Shown: piece by piece, positions 20,339 through 28,041 of the stretch
Layout of the letters: each line of letters starts with the position of its first letter
How positions within the stretch are numbered: the stretch's first letter is position 1
Assembly: GCF_035609205.1 (NCBI RefSeq)
Contig: NZ_CP141184.1
Coordinates: 5,463,001-5,527,000 of the forward strand
Reading direction: 5' to 3'
Length of the DNA stretch: 64,000 bases
DNA from: Hymenobacter sp. GOD-10R
Lineage (GTDB): Bacteria > Bacteroidota > Bacteroidia > Cytophagales > Hymenobacteraceae
Made by a program: the position numbers and the translations under genes
Notes under the pieces: model-generated
What the model saw: only the letters and a program-made list of their open reading frames with translations
What the model was told of the DNA's origin: nothing
Databases searched by the model: none

Positions 20339-21208
20339 CTACACGGCCAGCAGGTGATTTCCAGCCTGCCGTACGGTCTCTTGCAAGTGAGCGTCGGCGG
20401 GCAGTACGAGCACCGGCACGGGGCTATGCAACACCACGTACGCCGTTACGCTACGGTGAAATAATGAGCCAATGAAGGTGTGCGGCCGGGCAATAACGGC
20501 CAGCCAATCGCCCCTTTGTTCGGCCACCGCCTGCAAGATTCCTTCTCCGGGTTCCTGCTGGCACAGGTGGCAGGTACGCACCGCTGGTAAGTCGCGCGTG
20601 AGGCCGGTGCGTTCCACCGACTCCCGAGCCCGCTCAGCCGTGTGCCGGGTAGCCGATTCGGTGATGTGCACTACCGTTAGCTGCGCTTGCAAGGTTTTCA
20701 ACAGCTTGCGCACTGGTTCTACGTGAGCACCTAGGCTGAACCGGCCGCCATCAGCGGCAAGCAGTACGCGCTGCGGCAGTGTATCGGTGGTGGCCGTGGG
20801 GGGCACTACCAGCAACGGACACGCATGCAGGCGTAGCAGATTCAGGGCGGTGGTCGTCACCAGTTCGTCGGGCGTGTTCTCGGTTTCCGGCCGGCCCAGC
20901 ACGATCAAGATGGGGTGATGCCGCTCTACGGCTTCCTGCACCACTTCTTCCACGCACCCAACGCCTATCTCAGCTACGGCCGGCACCGGCAAGTCGCGGA
21001 TCAGGCTGTTCAGAGCAAGCGTCGTGGCTTCCTCGCTTACGTCGTCGGAGAGCTTACCCGTTAGCCGCTCAGGGTCGAGCCAAGAGGTGCGCTGCACGTG
21101 CAACAGCACGAGCCGCGCACCCATGAATTGAGCCAGCGTAGCCGCATAGTCCAGCGCTCGATTAGCGCTCGCAAAAAAATCAGTCAGGATGAGCAAGGTT
21201 GGAGTCAT
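20339..21208 (-). CDS. Tandem-domain universal stress protein
   Basis: The 289-residue protein has two UspA-like domains (about 1-140 and 146-280). The first opens with TLLILTDFF and ends with the strand CPLLVVP; the second opens RVLLAADGG and ends with PVPVLVLPA. ATP-binding glycine motifs are degenerate. An in-frame non-ATG start 54 nt upstream is rejected because the conserved first strand begins at the ATG at 21208. Its upstream region carries the paired palindromes and nAnnTTTG element also seen before the oxidase and regulator genes, so it probably responds to oxygen limitation. Usp proteins of this kind often accompany microaerobic regulons. The exact biochemical role is unknown. Confidence 0.85.
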   Translation of the reverse strand: MTPTLLILTDFFASANRALDYAATLAQFMGARLVLLHVQRTSWLDPERLTGKLSDDVSEEATTLALNSLIRDLPVPAVAEIGVGCVEEVVQEAVERHHPILIVLGRPETENTPDELVTTTALNLLRLHACPLLVVPPTATTDTLPQRVLLAADGGRFSLGAHVEPVRKLLKTLQAQLTVVHITESATRHTAERARESVERTGLTRDLPAVRTCHLCQQEPGEGILQAVAEQRGDWLAVIARPHTFIGSLFHRSVTAYVVLHSPVPVLVLPADAHLQETVRQAGNHLLAV

Positions 21209-21227
21209 AGCTAGGCAACGCGTTGAT

Positions 21228-21249
21228 GAACAGTCAAATTTGGCTGTTC
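21228..21249. promoter_or_regulatory. Near-perfect palindrome over the usp promoter
   Basis: A 22-bp palindrome (one mismatch) with ends GAACAG and CTGTTC covers the predicted -7 element of the usp promoter (21235-21242). Its position would suit a repressor. It does not resemble the paired operators further upstream. Confidence 0.35.
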
Positions 21250-21301
21250 TCCTAAGCCGCATTCCTGCGCCCCGTCAGGCCATTTCCTGACTTCCGTCAG
21301 G
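21235..21301 (-). promoter_or_regulatory. Paired operators and -7 element of the usp gene
   Basis: Read on the plus strand there are two 16-bp sites, CCTGCG-CCCC-GTCAGG (21264-21279) and CCTGAC-TTCC-GTCAGG (21286-21301, perfect), 22 bp apart. On the minus strand the proximal site is followed after exactly 21 nt by CAAATTTG (21242-21235), which fits nAnnTTTG. The ATG lies 26 nt further. The same geometry recurs at four other loci in the window. Confidence 0.7.
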
Positions 21302-21343
21302 TGCTTACCTAGCGCTTGGCACGTGCTGTTCCGCTTACCTAGC

Positions 21344-22228
21344 TCAGTGCACATCCAGCACCTCGTGCACCAGTTGCCAATTGCTTTTCGCCCCACGCTT
21401 CCAGATGCGCAGAAACGGCCCTTTTTTGTCTTGCAGCTGTCCGTAGCCATAGGTAAAACCTAGGTCGCCGGAGGCCGCTACCACCGCCCGCGCGTCGGAA
21501 TAAGTAGCAGGCTGGGTTTGGGTAGCGGCAAATGCGGTGGCCGCGGCGCCCACATAGGGCAAGCTCCCACTCCGGTAGAGCCGCACCGTTGGGCTGGCGG
21601 GCAGCACCGCTTTGTAGGCCGCCTGCAACGATTTGGTAGCAGCCAAGCGACCTAGGTTAGCCTCAGCGGCGAGCAGCTCTTGGCGGCGGGCGGCAGTGTC
21701 GATAGGCGCAACCTTTTGGGTAGAGACAGTTGGCGGCGTAAGCACGCTAGCATCGCTTGGCTGGCCGGGCGCCGCATGCGTGACACCCACATCGGCTACC
21801 ACTTTCCACTCGCCGGTGCTGGTTTTGCGCCACACGCTGGTGAACTGCCCAAAGCCCACCGGCGCATCGGTGATGGTGCCGGGGCGCACTTCAAACGGAC
21901 CCGTAGTATAACCGAAGTCGCCGGAGGCGGCAATGTCGGCGTACTGGGGCTGCCAGGAAAGTACGCCGGGCTGCACGGGCATCTTCTCAAACAAAGGTTT
22001 ACCCAACTGATAGCGGCCCTTAACGATCACCAGGGCTTCGTCGGCGAGAAAGCGCGTGAAGCCCGCTTTGATGCCGTGCGCGCTGGTGAACTCAGAAAAA
22101 GCTCGTTCGGCTGACACCAACGCTTGATAGTCGCTGGGGGTAGGTTCGGGGCCTAGGCCGATGCGCAACCAGGGCGCACCGAGGTAGCTGGTAGCTGCCA
22201 GCAGCAGCGTCGCGAAAAGCTTGTTCAT
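21344..22228 (-). CDS. Secreted protein with two DUF4440/SnoaL-like domains
   Basis: The 294-residue protein begins with a signal peptide (about residues 1-18). Two NTF2-like units follow: one near 35-155 (AERAFSEF, GDFGYTTGPFEV, VWRKTSTGEWKVVADVG) and a second near 185-292 (GDLGFTYGYGQL, FLRIWKRG, WQLVHEVLDV). The paired GDxGxTxG strands are diagnostic of DUF4440, a family of uncertain function that includes ketosteroid isomerase-like folds. An internal duplication is visible. It is transcribed toward usp but separated from it by usp's own promoter. No catalytic role can be assigned. Confidence 0.75.
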   Translation of the reverse strand: MNKLFATLLLAATSYLGAPWLRIGLGPEPTPSDYQALVSAERAFSEFTSAHGIKAGFTRFLADEALVIVKGRYQLGKPLFEKMPVQPGVLSWQPQYADIAASGDFGYTTGPFEVRPGTITDAPVGFGQFTSVWRKTSTGEWKVVADVGVTHAAPGQPSDASVLTPPTVSTQKVAPIDTAARRQELLAAEANLGRLAATKSLQAAYKAVLPASPTVRLYRSGSLPYVGAAATAFAATQTQPATYSDARAVVAASGDLGFTYGYGQLQDKKGPFLRIWKRGAKSNWQLVHEVLDVH

Positions 22229-22642
22229 AGGAGTAGAGAAATAAGTGCGTGTGGCCCTGATAGTGACCTAGCTTGTGGCAGCGCTACCGAGCTTTTTGCC
22301 AGCAAGTTATCCTCTCCTATTACCACTGGGAAGCAGGAAATGACGGGTTGAGGAAAGCACCGTTTCAATCCTACTTTTTTGCGCTTCAATTGGCGGCACC
22401 ATCAACCAACGATTGTCATTCCGAGCGGAGCGAGGAATCTGAGGAAACCAGCCTTGCAGTAAACCCAAATTCCTCGCTCCGCTCGGAATGACAATCGTTG
22501 GGCCGTAAAAAGCCGCGAAACACGGCACGCGGTTAAAACAGGGTTTTCCTCAATTCAACCTAGCCTTCCCCCAACCCGAGCGGCCGGCGCTTTTACTTGG
22601 CCTGCCCAAGAGATTATATTTGGTGAACAAGCCTCCCTGTGC
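22229..22642. other. Intergenic region with a large palindromic repeat
   Basis: This 414-bp gap between divergent genes contains the inverted repeat listed at 22406-22501. No small gene is supported in the rest. Confidence 0.5.
22406..22501. repeat. Intergenic inverted repeat (33-bp perfect arms)
   Basis: The arms 22406-22438 and 22469-22501 are perfectly complementary and carry the word TCATTCCGAGCGGAGCGAGG. A single degenerate half occurs at 61070-61095, so this is a dispersed family, probably a non-autonomous mobile palindrome. It may act as a transcription barrier. Confidence 0.75.
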
Positions 22643-23680
22643 ATGAAAGCTCAACAAGTAGAACAACTGGATGACCGGTGGCTTCGGGTGAGCGGCGTGG
22701 CGTTTTTTGTGGGGCTGTCCATTTACACGTTCAAGGCCTACGAGCACCCGTTCAGCCTCGCTACCGTCAATCTTCTGATCGAATCTGTGGTCAACTCTAC
22801 CGCCACCTGGGAGACGGACCGCTGGATTCTGAGGCGGTTTCAGCGCCGGTATCCGGCTTTGCAACAAGCTCGGAAGCGCCTGCTCCTAGCTATTCCGCTG
22901 TGCTGGCTCTGCAATGTGCTCATCGACTGGGCAGTTATGTGGGTCGTGGACGTAACGGGGTTCCGGCCGCCTTACCCGCGGGCCGTCTATCTGCAAACTA
23001 TTACCAGCGGCTTGATCATCGCCTTTCTAATAACGGGCATTCAAGAGTCGGTGTACTACTTCTCGCGCTTGCTCCAGGCCGAAAAGGAGAAGGAACAGCT
23101 TCAGAAGGAAAATCTACAAACCCAGCTCGATAGCCTCAAAAAGCAGGTCAATCCACACTTCCTGTTCAATAGTCTCAACACCCTCTCCTACCTCATCGGC
23201 GAGGATGCGGAGAGGGCTGAGGAGTTTCTGGATGAGATGTGCAAAGTGTACCGCTATCTGCTGCGCAACAACGAAAACGAGCTGACCAACCTCGCGACCG
23301 AGCTGCAATTCATCCGCTCCTACTTTCACCTGCTCAAAACCCGCTACGGCGACAGCCTGCACCTCGACCTAGCTATTGAGCCTCGCTACGAGCAAAGCTT
23401 GCTGCCCTCACTCACCTTGCAGCTGCTGGTGGAAAACGCGGTGAAGCACAACGTTATCCACAAAGATTATCCACTGACGGTGCACATCAGCACCCAACCC
23501 AACGGGCTGCTGATGGTGCGCAACAACCTGCAAAAGAAGGTGCAGCACGTGGCCTCCAACCAAGTGGGCCTCAGCAATATTGCCAGCAAGTTCAACCTGC
23601 TGAAACAGCCCGAAATTGAGGTAATGCAGACGGATACCGAGTTCATGGTGACCGTGCCGCTCATTCAAGCCAACCCCTAA
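22643..23680 (+). CDS. LytS/YehU-type sensor histidine kinase
   Basis: The 345-residue protein has four predicted membrane segments (about 17-35, 38-55, 80-102, 116-140), a short coiled coil (143-168), and the His_kinase domain of the LytS family with His172 in the NPHFLFNSLN box. The ATP-binding N box follows near 259-270 (QLLVENAVKHN), and the terminal GLSNI segment is typical. It should autophosphorylate His172 and pass the phosphate to the response regulator 38 nt downstream. No extracellular sensor domain is present, so the stimulus is probably sensed in the membrane. The pair forms a two-gene operon. Confidence 0.9.
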   Translation: MKAQQVEQLDDRWLRVSGVAFFVGLSIYTFKAYEHPFSLATVNLLIESVVNSTATWETDRWILRRFQRRYPALQQARKRLLLAIPLCWLCNVLIDWAVMWVVDVTGFRPPYPRAVYLQTITSGLIIAFLITGIQESVYYFSRLLQAEKEKEQLQKENLQTQLDSLKKQVNPHFLFNSLNTLSYLIGEDAERAEEFLDEMCKVYRYLLRNNENELTNLATELQFIRSYFHLLKTRYGDSLHLDLAIEPRYEQSLLPSLTLQLLVENAVKHNVIHKDYPLTVHISTQPNGLLMVRNNLQKKVQHVASNQVGLSNIASKFNLLKQPEIEVMQTDTEFMVTVPLIQANP

Positions 23681-23718
23681 GTTTTTCCTTTCGCCCTGCA
23701 TTCTACGCGTCGATTCCT

Positions 23719-24501
23719 ATGAAAATCCTGATCGTTGAAGACGAAGAAATGGCCGTGAAAAAGCTCACCAAAACCCTGACGGCCGTAGAACCCGACGCGG
23801 AAGTGGTGGGCGTGGCCGGCAGCATTCGCGAAACGGTGGCGTGGCTGAAAGCGCACCCGGCGCCCGAGCTGATCCTGATGGACATTGAGCTAGCCGACGG
23901 GCAAAGCTTCCAGATTTTTGAGGAAACGGAGGTCAGAAGCACGGTCGTGTTCACCACTTCCTACGACGAATACGCCATTAAAGCGTTCAAGGTCAACAGC
24001 ATCGACTACCTACTCAAGCCCATTCAGAAGGAAGACTTGCGGGCGGCGCTAGATAAGTTTTCGCAGGTAAAGTCCTTGTACCGGGGCCACGATGCGGCGC
24101 CCGAACCGGCCCTAAATGTCAGCAGCCTGATTCGGGAGTTGCAGCAGCTTCAGCCCAAGGAATACCGCCAGCGCTTCCTGGTGCAGTATGCGCAGAAGCT
24201 GGTTTCCGTTGAGACCCATCAGATTGCTTACTTCTACAGCGACGAGCGCCTGAACTTATTTAAGACCACCGATGGTAAGAAGATGGTGGTGGATTACTCG
24301 CTCGATGAACTGGAAGCCATGCTCGACCCGGCTAGGTTCTTCCGCATCAGCCGGTCGTTCTTGGTTTCCATCGACAGCGTGGAGCAGATCGAGCCGTATT
24401 TCGGCAACCGCTTGGCCTTGCACCTCAGACCTAGCCTCGATAAGGAGGTGATTGTAAGTCGGGAGAAACTGACGCCTTTTAAAACCTGGATGGGCAAGTA
24501 G
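23719..24501 (+). CDS. LytTR-family response regulator
   Basis: The 260-residue protein has a receiver domain (1-120) with acidic pocket residues in VEDEE, phospho-acceptor Asp55 in LILMDIEL and the conserved lysine in YLLKPI. A LytTR DNA-binding domain follows (about 145-255; markers RFLVQYAQKLVSVE, YFYSDERLNLF, FFRISRSFLVS). It is the partner of the upstream kinase. LytTR proteins bind pairs of 9-bp direct repeats 12 bp apart; such a pair lies just downstream at 24614-24643 and points to the next gene as a target. Confidence 0.92.
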   Translation: MKILIVEDEEMAVKKLTKTLTAVEPDAEVVGVAGSIRETVAWLKAHPAPELILMDIELADGQSFQIFEETEVRSTVVFTTSYDEYAIKAFKVNSIDYLLKPIQKEDLRAALDKFSQVKSLYRGHDAAPEPALNVSSLIRELQQLQPKEYRQRFLVQYAQKLVSVETHQIAYFYSDERLNLFKTTDGKKMVVDYSLDELEAMLDPARFFRISRSFLVSIDSVEQIEPYFGNRLALHLRPSLDKEVIVSREKLTPFKTWMGK

Positions 24502-24547
24502 CGCCTAGCGAATCTGTCGCCAACGTCCTCTCTTTCTTTACTATAGG

Positions 24548-24568
24548 AGCCCGCTGACGCGGGCTTTT
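24548..24568 (+). terminator. Rho-independent terminator of the two-component operon
   Basis: A 7-bp stem AGCCCGC/GCGGGCT with a TGAC loop is followed by a T run, 47 nt after the regulator stop codon. Confidence 0.75.
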
Positions 24569-24613
24569 GCATTACTGCTTGCTACGCCGTTTTCTTCAAA
24601 AAGTCAGAATTCC

Positions 24614-24643
24614 GCAGTTCAGATAATGCATTCCTCAATTCAG
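24614..24643 (+). promoter_or_regulatory. Candidate LytTR binding site
   Basis: Direct repeats GCAGTTCAG (24614-24622) and TCAATTCAG (24635-24643) are separated by exactly 12 bp. This matches the layout of known LytTR sites and resembles the AgrA repeat ACAGTTAAG at 7 and 6 of 9 positions. Confidence 0.5.
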
Positions 24644-24726
24644 ACAAGAAGTCGTTTCCAGGCGCATCGGCACGCTATAGTTTTACAACAGTGCATATCG
24701 GCGGGCTAGCTCACATCAATATGCGA

Positions 24727-24757
24727 TTGTAGCCTCTGCCTACACGCCGGTACTTTG
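24727..24757 (+). promoter_or_regulatory. Candidate Bacteroidota promoter
   Basis: TTG (24727-24729) and TACTTTG (24751-24757) are separated by 21 nt, close to the Bacteroidota -33/-7 layout. It lies downstream of the LytTR-like repeat and 92 nt before the ATG of the next gene. Confidence 0.4.
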
Positions 24758-24849
24758 TGGGCATCTACTGGGCCCGCACGATTGCCACTTAACCCATTAC
24801 CATGCGACCTATTCCCGAATCATTTTCCGAACCCTAGCTCCTATCCGCC

Positions 24850-25185
24850 ATGAAAACATTCTTCCTTTCCGCCCTCAGTTTTCTTTTGTTGTCGCCCTGC
24901 TTTTCCACGCAGGCCACGGCCCAAACCCCACCAACCACCGCCTCGCTGCCCGGCTACTGGAACGTGGAAGCCAACCGCTGCACCCAGAAATACGCCATCG
25001 TGCGCTTCTACAACGACCAGCACGAGCTGGTGCACGAAGCCCGCATCGCCAACCAGCAGCTCGCCTTGAATCGGCGGCGCATGGGTTCCCGCACCGTGCA
25101 ACAGCTCAACGTGGCCCTGCAAGACGTGCTGCGCAAGGCGCAGGGGAACATCAACACCGCCGTCGTGCCGAACCTACCGCGCTAA
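24850..25185 (+). CDS. Small secreted protein of unknown function
   Basis: The 111-residue protein has a signal peptide (residues 1-24, ending ATA-QTP). The mature part is about 85 residues, with a WNVEANRCTQKYAIVRFYND segment and a basic, glutamine-rich C-terminal half that may be helical. A single cysteine remains after export. No family was recognised. Its position downstream of a LytS/LytT pair and a LytTR-like repeat makes it a candidate target of that system. The next gene follows after 88 nt and may be co-transcribed. Confidence 0.65.
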   Translation: MKTFFLSALSFLLLSPCFSTQATAQTPPTTASLPGYWNVEANRCTQKYAIVRFYNDQHELVHEARIANQQLALNRRRMGSRTVQQLNVALQDVLRKAQGNINTAVVPNLPR

Positions 25186-25273
25186 AAGCGACCAGACTTT
25201 CGGCTTGGCGCAGGAGCGCACCGCGGCACCTAGCATTGCTTGTCGAAAGTCCCTTTTCCTACTCACCTACTTC

Positions 25274-26611
25274 ATGAAACGCTTCGCTGCCCTCCTGCTC
25301 CTGCTTTCGCTTGCAACGTACGTGGCTAACGCCCAAGCATTACCGCGCCGCCCGTACGTGGGCATTGGCTTACAGGGCATCAACGACAGTCTGCAACGGC
25401 GCTACAAGCTGCCCAACAAGAACGGTATTTTCGTCCGCGACGTGCGGGCGCAGTCCTCGGCCCTGGCTGCCGGCTTGCAGCCCCACGACATCATCGTGCA
25501 GGTAGATAAGCACGAGCTAGGTCCGGAGGTAGGCCCGTTTGTCAGCCTGCTCAAGCAGTACCGCACCGGCGACAAGAGCACGTTTACGGTGCTGCGCGAC
25601 GGCAAGAAGCTTCGTAAGCAGGTGGTGTTCACGGCGTTTCCGCAGGAGAAAAGCGCGTTGTACGAGGCCCAGTATTCGTCGGTGCAAGTGGGCGGCAACC
25701 AGCTCCGCACCATCATCACCAAACCCAAAGGCAGCAAGCAGCAGAAGTTTCCGATGGTGCTGTTTATTCAGGGCGTGGGCTGCTTTTCCGTCGACAACCC
25801 GCTTTCGCCCGCCGAATCCACCAACCGCATCATCGATTCGCTTTCGCGCCACGGCTACGCCACCATGCGCGTCGACAAAACCGGCATGGGCGACAGCAAA
25901 GGCATTCCGTGCCTCGAATCGGACTTCCAAACGGAGGCCAACGGCTACAAAGCCGGCCTAGCTTCCATCCAGAAACTCGACTTCGTTGATCAGCAAAACA
26001 TCTTTATCACCGGCTTCAGCATTGGTGGCATCATGGCGCCTTTGGTGGCCGAGGGGCAACCGGTGAAAGGCGTGGTGGTGTACGGCACGGCCAGCCGCAA
26101 CTTCATCGAGTACGCCTTGCAGAACAAGCGCAACCAAGCCCAGCTGCAACAGCTGCCCTACGACTCCATCACGAACCTGATGAAGACCTACACGGCGGCC
26201 TTGCACCTGCTGCTCACCGAAAAGCAAACGCCCGCCCAGGTGCTGGCTAAGTACCCCAATGCCAAGCCGTTGATTTCCTTTCCGCAGCACTACACCTACA
26301 TGCAGCAGTGGCAGGAAGTGAACCTAGCCGCCGCCTGGAAAAAGCTCAACACCCGCGTGCTCGCCCTACGCGGCGCGGCCGATTACATCTCCTACAACGA
26401 AGACCACCAGCTGATTGTGGACATCGTGAACCGCGAGCATCCCGGCCAAGCCACGTTCCAGCTCCTGCCAAACGTCGACCACGGGTTTGTGAAGGCCAAA
26501 GACCAGCAAGAAAGTATGCGCCTCGCCGATGCGGCTAATCCGGAGCGCAATTTCGAATTCATGAACGTGATACTGCGCTGGCTGGATAGTCAGCGCCAAG
26601 TGCAAGGCTGA
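25274..26611 (+). CDS. Secreted alpha/beta hydrolase with N-terminal PDZ domain
   Basis: The 445-residue protein has a signal peptide (residues 1-20, ending ANA), a PDZ-like domain (about 25-115; YVGIGLQG, GIFVRDVRAQSSALAAGLQPHD) and an alpha/beta hydrolase domain (about 130-440). The nucleophile elbow reads GFSIGG, the oxyanion region FIQGVGC, the acid lies in LRGAADY and the catalytic histidine in NVDHGFV. It should be a periplasmic esterase or peptidase of the prolyl oligopeptidase/BAAT type. A TTG start at 25205 would add 23 residues before the signal peptide and is rejected. The PDZ domain may recruit C-terminal peptides of substrates. Confidence 0.85.
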   Translation: MKRFAALLLLLSLATYVANAQALPRRPYVGIGLQGINDSLQRRYKLPNKNGIFVRDVRAQSSALAAGLQPHDIIVQVDKHELGPEVGPFVSLLKQYRTGDKSTFTVLRDGKKLRKQVVFTAFPQEKSALYEAQYSSVQVGGNQLRTIITKPKGSKQQKFPMVLFIQGVGCFSVDNPLSPAESTNRIIDSLSRHGYATMRVDKTGMGDSKGIPCLESDFQTEANGYKAGLASIQKLDFVDQQNIFITGFSIGGIMAPLVAEGQPVKGVVVYGTASRNFIEYALQNKRNQAQLQQLPYDSITNLMKTYTAALHLLLTEKQTPAQVLAKYPNAKPLISFPQHYTYMQQWQEVNLAAAWKKLNTRVLALRGAADYISYNEDHQLIVDIVNREHPGQATFQLLPNVDHGFVKAKDQQESMRLADAANPERNFEFMNVILRWLDSQRQVQG

Positions 26612-26953
26612 GCACTGCCCCAAAAAGCTAGCCTACCAACCCTCTGACTTACACTGCTCGGCCGGATTTGCAATCCGGCTGTCGGGAGTTGGGGATTTGC
26701 AATCCCCGCCCGCAACGCGGGCAATGACGCGAGAACATTCCCAAACGGCGCGGCTCCGGCGGATTACAAATCCGCAGCCCCCAACAGCCGGATTGCAAAT
26801 CCGGCCGAGCAGCCGCAGCCCATCAACACCTTGACTTTCAACTACAAGCTAGGTCCACTTTCGGACTGAAGGGAGAAGCTAGGCCTCGCGCGCTTCTTCG
26901 GCTTGATCATAACGCCCTTCTCTACCTCTCCACTCTTCCTTCTTCTTTTTGCT
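26612..26953. other. Intergenic region with nested palindromes
   Basis: The 342-bp gap holds the nested inverted repeat listed at 26654-26812. No gene is supported. Confidence 0.5.
26654..26812. repeat. Nested inverted-repeat element
   Basis: Outer arms 26654-26682 and 26784-26812 are a perfect 29-bp inverted repeat. Each arm is itself built round CCGGATTTGCAATCCGG-like symmetry, and further palindromes (GGGGATTTGCAATCCCC; CCCGC/GCGGG; GCGGATTACAAATCCGC) lie inside. The structure could fold as a cruciform with several side stems and looks like a miniature mobile element. Confidence 0.7.
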
Positions 26954-27871
26954 ATGAAAAAGACTTTGTACCACCTCACCTTTGCCGCGCTGAGCCTCTG
27001 CGCGACGGCCACGGCCTCCGCCCAAAGCCTGCCCAACGGGAACTTCGAAAACTGGGCGGAGCGCCACGGCGCCGAGCAACCCGTCGACTGGTCGACGACC
27101 GACGACTGGCTGCATGAGCTAGGAACGCCGGTGGTCACCGAAACCGTGAGCAAAACCACTGAGAAGCACAACGGCAGCTTCGCCGTGAAGCTAGAGAATA
27201 AGCTACTTGGGGGATTGGTGCCCGTGCCAGGCATGCTTTCGGTGGGCAAAGTACCCGACTTTGGGGCCGATGAGCTAGGTGGTATTCCGTTCACGAGCCG
27301 CCCTTCGCACTTCCAGTTTCACTACAAGCAAACCGGCACCAACATCGCTGCCGACTCGGCGCACGTGGTGGTGGCTCTTACGCGCACCGTGAACGGCCAG
27401 CGGGTGGTAGTAGCCGGCGCCGACTCCCTGCTGCTGGCCGGACCTAGCGCCTACACCCTCATGCGGTTGCCGCTTCAGTACCAATCTCGGCTAGCGCCCG
27501 ATTCCGTTTTTGTTCTGTTTCAGTCGGCTATGGGCGAAAACTACACGGCGGGCAATGCGCTCTATCTCGATGACATCGCCTTTACCAGCGACGTGACGGC
27601 CGCGCACGATGCGAAGCTAGCCGCCGCCCTCCAGGTGTACCCCAACCCCAGCACGTCGGGCCTATTCACGCTAACCACGCAGGGCCACGACGCTGGCTTT
27701 GTCCAAGCGAGCCTCACCGTAACCGACGCGCAAGGCCGCACCGTGTTGCGCCAAGCCGCCGCCAGCACCCCGGCGCGCACCCTCGATTTGCAGGACCAGC
27801 CCGCCGGCCTCTACCTGCTGCGCCTCGATACGCCCCAGGGGGTTGTTGTGCGCCGCTTGGTGAAGGTTTAG
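26954..27871 (+). CDS. Secreted T9SS-sorted protein with a jelly-roll-like domain
   Basis: The 305-residue protein has a signal peptide (residues 1-23, ending ASA). The N-terminal part (LPNGNFENW, then SHFQFHYKQTGTN and LYLDDIAF) resembles the PCMD/carbohydrate-binding beta sandwiches common in Bacteroidota cargo. Residues about 225-305 are a type A T9SS sorting domain (LQVYPNPSTSGLFTL ... GLYLLRLDT). A TTG start at 26903 is less likely than the ATG at 26954, which begins a normal signal peptide. It is probably surface-exposed; the ligand is unknown. Confidence 0.82.
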   Translation: MKKTLYHLTFAALSLCATATASAQSLPNGNFENWAERHGAEQPVDWSTTDDWLHELGTPVVTETVSKTTEKHNGSFAVKLENKLLGGLVPVPGMLSVGKVPDFGADELGGIPFTSRPSHFQFHYKQTGTNIAADSAHVVVALTRTVNGQRVVVAGADSLLLAGPSAYTLMRLPLQYQSRLAPDSVFVLFQSAMGENYTAGNALYLDDIAFTSDVTAAHDAKLAAALQVYPNPSTSGLFTLTTQGHDAGFVQASLTVTDAQGRTVLRQAAASTPARTLDLQDQPAGLYLLRLDTPQGVVVRRLVKV

Positions 27872-27879
27872 GCTCTCGC

Positions 27880-27920
27880 ACCTAGGTAGTTCCGCGCCCT
27901 TTCTGCCGGGCTACCTAGGT
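27880..27920. repeat. Short inverted repeat around CCTAGG
   Basis: Arms ACCTAGGTAG (27880-27889) and CTACCTAGGT (27911-27920) form a 10-bp stem after the stop codon. It could be a weak terminator; no T run follows. Confidence 0.4.
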
Positions 27921-28041
27921 ACCTAGCCTCGCTCTGCTCTTTTGCTTTTCCACTCTTCCTGTTTGCTCCAATACCCGCGACTTACCAGCCGCGCAGGGGC
28001 GCTTTTGCTCTACTCGCCAACCTTTCCAACTTGTTTCTGCT

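Larger units (their letters stand above)
24502..24849. other. Regulatory intergenic region after the two-component operon
   Basis: The 348-bp gap holds a terminator (24548-24568), a direct repeat resembling a LytTR site (24614-24643) and a candidate promoter (24727-24757). No gene is supported. Confidence 0.6.

Noticed and set aside
25205..25273. TTG start for the PDZ hydrolase
   Set aside because: It would place 23 polar residues before a normal signal peptide; the ATG at 25274 fits secretion.
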